This document shows, piece by piece, positions 5,985-9,564 of a DNA stretch of 9,564 bases. A model generated the notes under the pieces. The model was not told where the DNA came from. It did not search any database and saw nothing but the letters and a program-made list of their open reading frames with translations. Source of the DNA: DAIMZM01 sp036733985 (GTDB lineage: Bacteria > Bacillota > Dehalobacteriia > UBA4068); the NCBI GenBank assembly GCA_036733985.1, contig DAIMZM010000091.1, forward strand, positions 1 through 9,564. The letters run 5' to 3'. Positions within the stretch are counted from its first letter, which is position 1; each line of letters opens with the position of its first letter. The position numbers and the translations under genes were made by a program.

Positions 5985-7516
5985 GGTTCGTGCTCCTTCC
6001 CCTGATAGTAAGCCATCAGCTTGTTTTGCGCATGGATATACGAGAGGATGCTGGCCTTGATGATATCTGTGGACAGGCCCCGGCCGGTAAAGATCTTGTC
6101 GTCGTAGCGGAGGGTGGTCATGACCTCGCCCATACTGTCCTTGCCCTCGGAAACCGATTGGATCACATAGTTTTCAAAGCCGTATTCCGGCGGCCCCATG
6201 ATTTTATCCACCGCTTTATAGGCCGCGTCCACCGGGCCGTTGCCAATAGCCACCTCTTCTTGCACAGCGCCATCCCTCTCCAGGGACACCACGGCCGTGG
6301 ATGCTTCGGTATTCCCCGCATGTACGGAAAAACCCTGCAAAGTATAGACGCCGCTGGGTTCCGGGGCCTGGTTCCGCACCATGGCCGCGATGTCCCGGTC
6401 CGTAACCTCTTTCTTTTTATCGCAGAGCTCCTTAAACCAGGTAAAACAGCTTTCCAGCTCCGGGCCGGCGAGGATGAAGCCCAGCTCCCGGAGGCGCTCC
6501 TCAAAAGCATGCCTGCCGGAATGTTTGCCCAGCACCAGCTGCTTGGCGGGGATGCCGATGCTGTCCGGCGTCATGATCTCATAGGTGCTTTTATGGGCCA
6601 TCACGCCATGCTGGTGGATGCCCGCCTCATGGGCAAAGGCATTGCCCCCCACAATGGGCTTGGTAGGCGGCGCGGATCTGCCGGTGATGCCGTATACGAT
6701 CTTGCTGGCCATATAGATCTGGGCGGTATCCACCTGGCAATAAGCGCCGCCGTAGAGATCCGGCCGGGTATGCAGGGCCATCACCACTTCTTCCAAAGGC
6801 GCGTTGCCCGCCCGCTCGCCAATGCCGTTGATGGTGCATTCCACCTGGGCAGCGCCGCCCAGGATACCGGCCAGGGTATTGGCGGTGGCCATGCCCAAAT
6901 CATTGTGGCAGTGTACCGAGAGTTCCACCCCTTCGCATTCCGGCACGGCCTGCCGCAGATCTTCCAGAGCCGAGCGCATCTCAAAGGGCATCACATAGCC
7001 TACGGTATCCGGAATATTGATCACATTGGCCCCGGCGGCAATGGCGGCCCGCACCATTTGGGCCAGGAAATCCGGGTCGCTGCGCATGGCGTCCTCGGCG
7101 GAGAACTCCACGTCCGGGCAGAGCTTCTTCGCATATCTGACCGCTGCCGCGGCGCTCTCCAGCACCTGCTCCGGCGTGAGCTTCAGCTTATACTGCATAT
7201 GAACGGGAGAGGTGGCGATAAACACATGGATACGGGGGCTGACGGCTTGGCGCAGGGCCTGGTAAGCCGCGTCGATATCCTTTTCCCCGCAGCGGGCCAG
7301 GGAAGCCACGGTGCAGTCCTGCACGGCAGCGGCGATGGCTGAGACGGATTGGAAATCCCCGGGAGAAGAGATGGCAAAGCCGGCCTCGATCACATCCACC
7401 CGCAACCGCTCCAGCCGGTGGGCGATCTCGATCTTTTCCGGCAGATTCATGCTGCAGCCCGGGGATTGCTCCCCGTCTCTCAAGGTGGTATCAAAAATCT
7501 TTATGCGTCTGTTCAT
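5975..7516 (-). CDS. leuA: 2-isopropylmalate synthase
   Basis: Condenses acetyl-CoA with 2-ketoisovalerate, the first committed and usually leucine-inhibited step of leucine synthesis. The protein is 513 residues, normal for the bacterial form. The TIM-barrel catalytic domain begins with DTTLRDGEQSPG (9-20), with metal-binding Asp in this motif. HCHND is at 202-206 and GIGERAGNAPLEE at 231-243. The linker HEAGIHQHG is at 296-304. A C-terminal LeuA dimer (leucine feedback) domain covers about 390-505, so allosteric control is probably intact. The ATG at 7516 follows AGGAGG (7522-7527) at 5 bases. The same frame runs 18 codons further up to a TTG at 7570, but those lie next to the terminator and have no homology, so they are excluded. 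It is the first structural gene after a long attenuator leader. Confidence 0.97.
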   Translation of the reverse strand: MNRRIKIFDTTLRDGEQSPGCSMNLPEKIEIAHRLERLRVDVIEAGFAISSPGDFQSVSAIAAAVQDCTVASLARCGEKDIDAAYQALRQAVSPRIHVFIATSPVHMQYKLKLTPEQVLESAAAAVRYAKKLCPDVEFSAEDAMRSDPDFLAQMVRAAIAAGANVINIPDTVGYVMPFEMRSALEDLRQAVPECEGVELSVHCHNDLGMATANTLAGILGGAAQVECTINGIGERAGNAPLEEVVMALHTRPDLYGGAYCQVDTAQIYMASKIVYGITGRSAPPTKPIVGGNAFAHEAGIHQHGVMAHKSTYEIMTPDSIGIPAKQLVLGKHSGRHAFEERLRELGFILAGPELESCFTWFKELCDKKKEVTDRDIAAMVRNQAPEPSGVYTLQGFSVHAGNTEASTAVVSLERDGAVQEEVAIGNGPVDAAYKAVDKIMGPPEYGFENYVIQSVSEGKDSMGEVMTTLRYDDKIFTGRGLSTDIIKASILSYIHAQNKLMAYYQGKEHEPWA

Positions 7517-7530
7517 GTTTTCCTCCTTTT

Positions 7531-7543
7531 GGCTGAAACAGCC
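7531..7543 (-). other. Small hairpin next to the leuA ribosome binding site
   Basis: On the minus strand GGCTG-TTT-CAGCC (stem 7539-7543 with 7531-7535) ends three bases before AGGAGG of leuA. The overlapping CCGGGC (7541-7546) can also pair with an arm of terminator 2 (GCCCGG). It may tune translation or terminator folding, or be chance. Confidence 0.3.
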
Positions 7544-7568
7544 CGGTTGTTTATTTAATTTTAAATAC

Positions 7569-7595
7569 AAAAAAGCCCGGGCGCTCTGCCCGGGC
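7569..7595 (-). terminator. Second intrinsic terminator in the leu leader
   Basis: On the minus strand GCCCGGGC (7588-7595), loop AGAGC, GCCCGGGC (7575-7582), then six T (7574-7569): an 8-bp all-GC stem and U tract, very strong. It lies only 52 bases upstream of the leuA start and 16 bases after the stop of the 39-residue leader ORF. It cannot serve an upstream gene without also blocking leuA, so it is best read as an attenuator. Confidence 0.9.
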
Positions 7596-7611
7596 CGGGA
7601 CCTGTTCTCCG

Positions 7612-7731
7612 CTAAAGCGGTAGTCGGAAACCAGGAGCCGTTTCAGGCAAAGCCAAAAAAGCGCTGCCGCAAAGTAGCGCGTTCAGGCTGAACAGCCGGG
7701 TCAGCTGATGGGCAAAGACGGTATGTTTCAT
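7612..7731 (-). CDS. Possible second leu leader peptide (39 residues, Leu-rich)
   Basis: ATG at 7731 after a strong AGGAGG six bases upstream; TAG at 7612. The peptide begins MKHTVFAHQLTRLFSLNALL and has nine Leu in 39 residues (10, 13, 16, 19, 20, 26, 28, 37, 39). It ends with the codons CTA-CCG-CTT-TAG, and the uncommon CTA is also used at codon 19. It sits between terminator 1 (7766-7796) and terminator 2 (7569-7595), so its translation could set the second terminator. Its leucines are spread out rather than in one run, and no clear antiterminator was found, so the leader role is less certain than for the other two. It could instead be a small hydrophobic protein. Confidence 0.5.
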   Translation of the reverse strand: MKHTVFAHQLTRLFSLNALLCGSAFLALPETAPGFRLPL

Positions 7732-7765
7732 GTTCGGCCTCCTGATTTCCAGAGAAATAAAAAAT

Positions 7766-7796
7766 AAAAAAACCTTACAGCCGTTACGCTGCAAGG
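7766..7796 (-). terminator. First intrinsic terminator in the leu leader
   Basis: On the minus strand CCTTGCAGC (7788-7796) pairs with GCTGTAAGG (7773-7781) around loop GTAACG: nine pairs with one G-U. Seven T follow (7772-7766), then more T-rich sequence. It lies 30 bases after the stop of the first leader ORF and about 150 bases into the expected transcript. The stem is almost that of the ilv attenuator terminator. Confidence 0.85.
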
Positions 7797-7826
7797 CGGT
7801 CGTCAACCTAAGAGGGATCAGGATGA

Positions 7827-7925
7827 TCAACCTGTACGCAGGCAAAGGCAACCGCCGCTATGGCCGGGGATCAGTAGGGCAATAACGGTTAGCAGCGTAT
7901 TTTCTGACGCAAACAGGATCTTCAT
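7827..7925 (-). CDS. First leu leader peptide (Leu-rich control run)
   Basis: A 32-codon ORF, ATG at 7925 and TGA at 7827. It begins MKILFASENT, followed by LLTVIALLI at codons 11-19 (four Leu, two Ile, one Val); Leu codons are CTG, CTA, CTA, CTG. Two more Leu are at 27 and 29. The start lies about 25 bases from the expected transcription start, after a modest AGGAAAGGA some 10 bases upstream. The size, the LFAS near the start, the position of the aliphatic run and the following terminator all match the ilv leader ORF, so it is interpreted as the leucine-sensing peptide of the leuACDB attenuator. The RNA alternatives are weaker here: CGGTT (7850-7854) with AACCG (7886-7890), and GGCGGT (7851-7856) with ACCGCC (7795-7800). 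Confidence 0.75.
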   Translation of the reverse strand: MKILFASENTLLTVIALLIPGHSGGCLCLRTG

Positions 7926-7957
7926 CAGCCGGGGATCCTTTCCTAAGATTGTTTGTT

Positions 7958-7986
7958 AAAATACCATATCCAAATGCTTTTGTCAA
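7958..7986 (-). promoter_or_regulatory. Promoter of the leuACDB operon
   Basis: On the minus strand, a perfect -35 TTGACA (7981-7986), a 17-base spacer and -10-like TATTTT (7958-7963, 4 of 6 consensus). The -35 overlaps the TGA stop of the upstream 103-residue gene. Transcription would start near 7950, giving a leader of about 435 bases before leuA, far longer than translation alone would need. Confidence 0.7.
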
Positions 7987-8294
7987 GGGCCGGGGCAAAA
8001 ATCTTTCAGCCGCTTCAGGCTGCCCGCCAGTTCATCGAAAACCACCGGGCTCCAGATCTCGGCAAAGCCCCCATCGGTATCCTCGGGAAAAACCTCAACC
8101 CGGGTTTGATTGACGCCTACGCCGAAGCCCAGGGCGATACGCATTTTCCCCATATGCTCCCCGTCAGAAACGGACAGCATGCCGCCTAAGCTGTCGGCGC
8201 TGTCGAGAGAAAGCCCCAAGGCCTCGATGGTATCGTACAGGGCGTTGATGATGATGCTTTTCTCATAAGGGAAGCATCGGCTCTGTGACGCCAT
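7983..8294 (-). CDS. Hypothetical protein, 103 residues
   Basis: Family not recognised. The protein begins MASQSRCFPYEKSIIINALY and has no signal peptide or membrane segment. It looks like a small alpha/beta soluble domain, with a helical N-terminal part (YEKSIIINALYDTIEALG) and later strand-like stretches (KMRIALGFG, TRVEVFP). The ATG at 8294 is chosen because GGAGG lies 8 bases before it, in the same CGGAGGTAAGC context as the upstream lipoprotein gene. An open frame continues to 8408 without a ribosome binding site and with non-homologous-looking sequence. Its stop codon lies inside the leu promoter's -35 box, and no terminator separates it from the leu leader. No link to amino acid synthesis is evident. 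Confidence 0.7.
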   Translation of the reverse strand: MASQSRCFPYEKSIIINALYDTIEALGLSLDSADSLGGMLSVSDGEHMGKMRIALGFGVGVNQTRVEVFPEDTDGGFAEIWSPVVFDELAGSLKRLKDFCPGP

Positions 8295-8420
8295 ACCGCT
8301 TACCTCCGCTATCGGCATAAATGGCAATCGCCTGCATGGACAGTCGGGAAAAAATGCGGGCAGGTAAAAAAAGGATGGGGTTTTGATACAGGCGCCCCTA
8401 GTCCGCATTGGCAGGAGCGG

Positions 8421-8912
8421 TCATTCATTGACGGTTATGCTGTCCAGCTGATCCAGCCACAGGTTTTGTTCCTGACCAACGGCAATGACCTGAATATAGC
8501 TAAGCCCCTGGTCTTCCAGTTCCCTGCCGTCGCGCTTGACAGCCAGGATGACGGCGGGGGCGTTGATCAGGGCGGGGGAATAGGCGCAGGTTGTGCCGTC
8601 GGCGGCGGTCAGGGTGACGGAGGCATACGCTGTTGCGCCCAGATAGTTGAGCACGTCCCGCAAATAAACGCCCTGCCAGGTTTCCTCGGCCACGCCGCCG
8701 TCAGGCAGCGTGGTTTCTGTTGTGACGCGCACCTCTTGCAGCTCCCCATAATCCAGGCTGCTAAACACCGCTGCTGACCCGCCCTTAACGCCGATCACCC
8801 ATTTGGGCTCGACAATCACGTCGCCGCAGGCGCAAAGCACGGTTGATAAAAGGCTTAAAGCGCAGATTAGACAAAGTATGCGGCTGGTCAGGCCATTTGT
8901 TTTTACCGGCAT
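8421..8912 (-). CDS. Probable lipoprotein with molybdopterin-binding-like domain
   Basis: 163 residues. The N-terminus has a charged start, a hydrophobic stretch (12-26) and a lipobox-like LCAC with Cys29 as the likely lipidated residue, so it is probably anchored outside the membrane. The rest resembles the sulfite-oxidase-fold molybdopterin-binding domain in small versions found in Gram-positive bacteria: WQGVYLRDVLNYLGA (79-93), ADGTTCAYSP (104-113), ILAVKRDGREL (122-132) and a closing LWLDQLDSITV (151-161). The conserved catalytic Cys of true sulfite oxidases is not apparent, so cofactor binding or enzyme activity is doubtful. GGAGG precedes the ATG by 7 bases. It follows the upstream gene by 30 bases, so those two probably form an operon. 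Function unknown. Confidence 0.65.
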   Translation of the reverse strand: MPVKTNGLTSRILCLICALSLLSTVLCACGDVIVEPKWVIGVKGGSAAVFSSLDYGELQEVRVTTETTLPDGGVAEETWQGVYLRDVLNYLGATAYASVTLTAADGTTCAYSPALINAPAVILAVKRDGRELEDQGLSYIQVIAVGQEQNLWLDQLDSITVNE

Positions 8913-8942
8913 AGGCTTACCTCCGTTGCCCTGAGGGCCGTG

Positions 8943-9564
8943 TCATTTGTAGATGTAGCCGTCGATTTTCCGGTCATAGAGGTCGTAGCCGTTGTCCGGT
9001 ATCAGCTGCAAATTGGGATTGGCGTATTCGTCCCGGCGCAAATCGTAGCTATCATAGAAACCCAGCTCAGCCCGGTAAATTTCGCCGGTTTCCGTATCAT
9101 AGAGGCGGTCGTAGCCCAGCCGGGCGTCGCTTCTTTTTTGCGAGAGGGCGTCAATGGGCCGCTGGCGGTCATGCCAGGCCTGATTATTGGCGGCGGCGGT
9201 CTCTGAGAGCATTTGCCCAATTTCCAGCGCCAGCCGGGTGCCCTCGTCAATGCGCTCCACCCCCTGCCGGATATAGCTTTCCGTATATTGAAAGCTGGCC
9301 AGGGCTTGGGCCAGGGTGTTTTGCAGCAGGTAGAATTCGTCGGCCGGCGCGGAAATGCCGGTGATGAAGTAGACCACATAATAACCGGCGTCCACATCAT
9401 ACATGTAGGCGGTCATGGCGTCGGCCACCCCGGCCGCGAACTGGCCCTCGCAAGGAACGCCGTTATAGGAGAACAGGGCGCGCAGGACGGCGTCGTCCAG
9501 GCAGGCGGCGGCGATGGGTGAATTGCGCGGCGTGCTCTCCACGATCTCCAGGTCTTCAAAGACG
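8943..9564 (-). CDS. Unrecognised protein, C-terminal 206 residues (start outside window)
   Basis: The frame is open to the window edge (first full codon at 9563) and stops with TGA at 8943, so only the C-terminal part is visible. The GTG at 9540-9542 is an internal codon preceded by coding-like VFEDLEI, not a convincing start. The first part, to about YVVYFITG...LAQALASFQYTES, looks like an alpha/beta domain ending in a helix and SFQ, faintly like PsbP/Mog1-type folds. It is followed by a helical stretch and a tyrosine- and aspartate-rich tail with DTETGEIYRAELGF, ending DGYIYK. No catalytic motif is seen. The neighbouring lipoprotein suggests a cell-surface role, but this is inference. Confidence 0.6.
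   Translation of the reverse strand, partial: VFEDLEIVESTPRNSPIAAACLDDAVLRALFSYNGVPCEGQFAAGVADAMTAYMYDVDAGYYVVYFITGISAPADEFYLLQNTLAQALASFQYTESYIRQGVERIDEGTRLALEIGQMLSETAAANNQAWHDRQRPIDALSQKRSDARLGYDRLYDTETGEIYRAELGFYDSYDLRRDEYANPNLQLIPDNGYDLYDRKIDGYIYK

Noticed and set aside
4815..7342. Two long plus-strand frames (4815-6005 and 5990-7342)
   Set aside because: Both are antisense to leuC and leuA and read as low-complexity Gly/His/Ala-rich sequence with no motif or ribosome binding site.
7732..7851. In-frame TTG extension of the 39-residue leader ORF
   Set aside because: It would translate through terminator 1 and its T tract, has no ribosome binding site, and the ATG at 7731 has a perfect AGGAGG.
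7517..7950. T-box riboswitch in the leuA leader (and likewise 2843-3080)
   Set aside because: No AGGGTGGNACCGCG-type T-box sequence was found on the minus strand in either leader. Leader ORFs with branched-chain codons explain the terminators better.
8295..8420. Possible terminator or extra gene between the lipoprotein and the 103-residue gene
   Set aside because: There is a T run (CCTTTTTTTACC on the minus strand) but no stable stem before it, and the in-frame upstream codons lack a ribosome binding site.

Overview
The window is a branched-chain amino acid biosynthesis locus, read entirely on the minus strand (from high to low coordinates). It comes from a moderately GC-rich bacterium. Strong AGGAGG-type ribosome binding sites, a lipobox-bearing small secreted protein, clostridial-type LeuA/LeuC/IlvB sequences and tight ATGA-style overlaps suggest a Bacillota (Clostridia-like) lineage. 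This placement is inference; no rRNA or other marker gene is present.

Layout in the direction of transcription. (1) 9564-7983: three small genes outside the pathway: the C-terminal part of an unrecognised protein cut by the window edge, a probable lipoprotein with a molybdopterin-binding-like (sulfite-oxidase-fold) domain, and a 103-residue protein of unknown function. (2) 7986-7517: a promoter and an unusually long leader before leuA. It holds two short leucine-rich ORFs, each followed by an intrinsic terminator. (3) 7516-3141: leuA, leuC, leuD, leuB, almost without gaps, encoding the whole route from 2-ketoisovalerate to 2-ketoisocaproate. (4) 3140-2843: a second promoter and leader, with a 33-codon ORF containing a run of Val/Ile codons and a perfect 14-bp terminator hairpin. 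(5) 2842-1: ilvB, ilvN and the 5' part of ilvC, giving acetohydroxyacid synthase (large and regulatory subunits) and ketol-acid reductoisomerase. No ilvD or ilvE is seen in the window.

The most interesting content is regulatory. The ilv leader has all parts of classical ribosome-mediated attenuation: promoter, ribosome binding site, a leader peptide with 11 Val/Ile in 12 codons, alternative RNA pairings and a terminator. The leu leader appears to have a related attenuator, in which the control codons are mostly Leu and the terminator has nearly the same stem, followed by a possible second attenuator in tandem. The two systems would let leucine starvation open leuACDB, and valine/isoleucine starvation open ilvBNC. 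Their near-identical terminator stems suggest one attenuator was copied and given new control codons.
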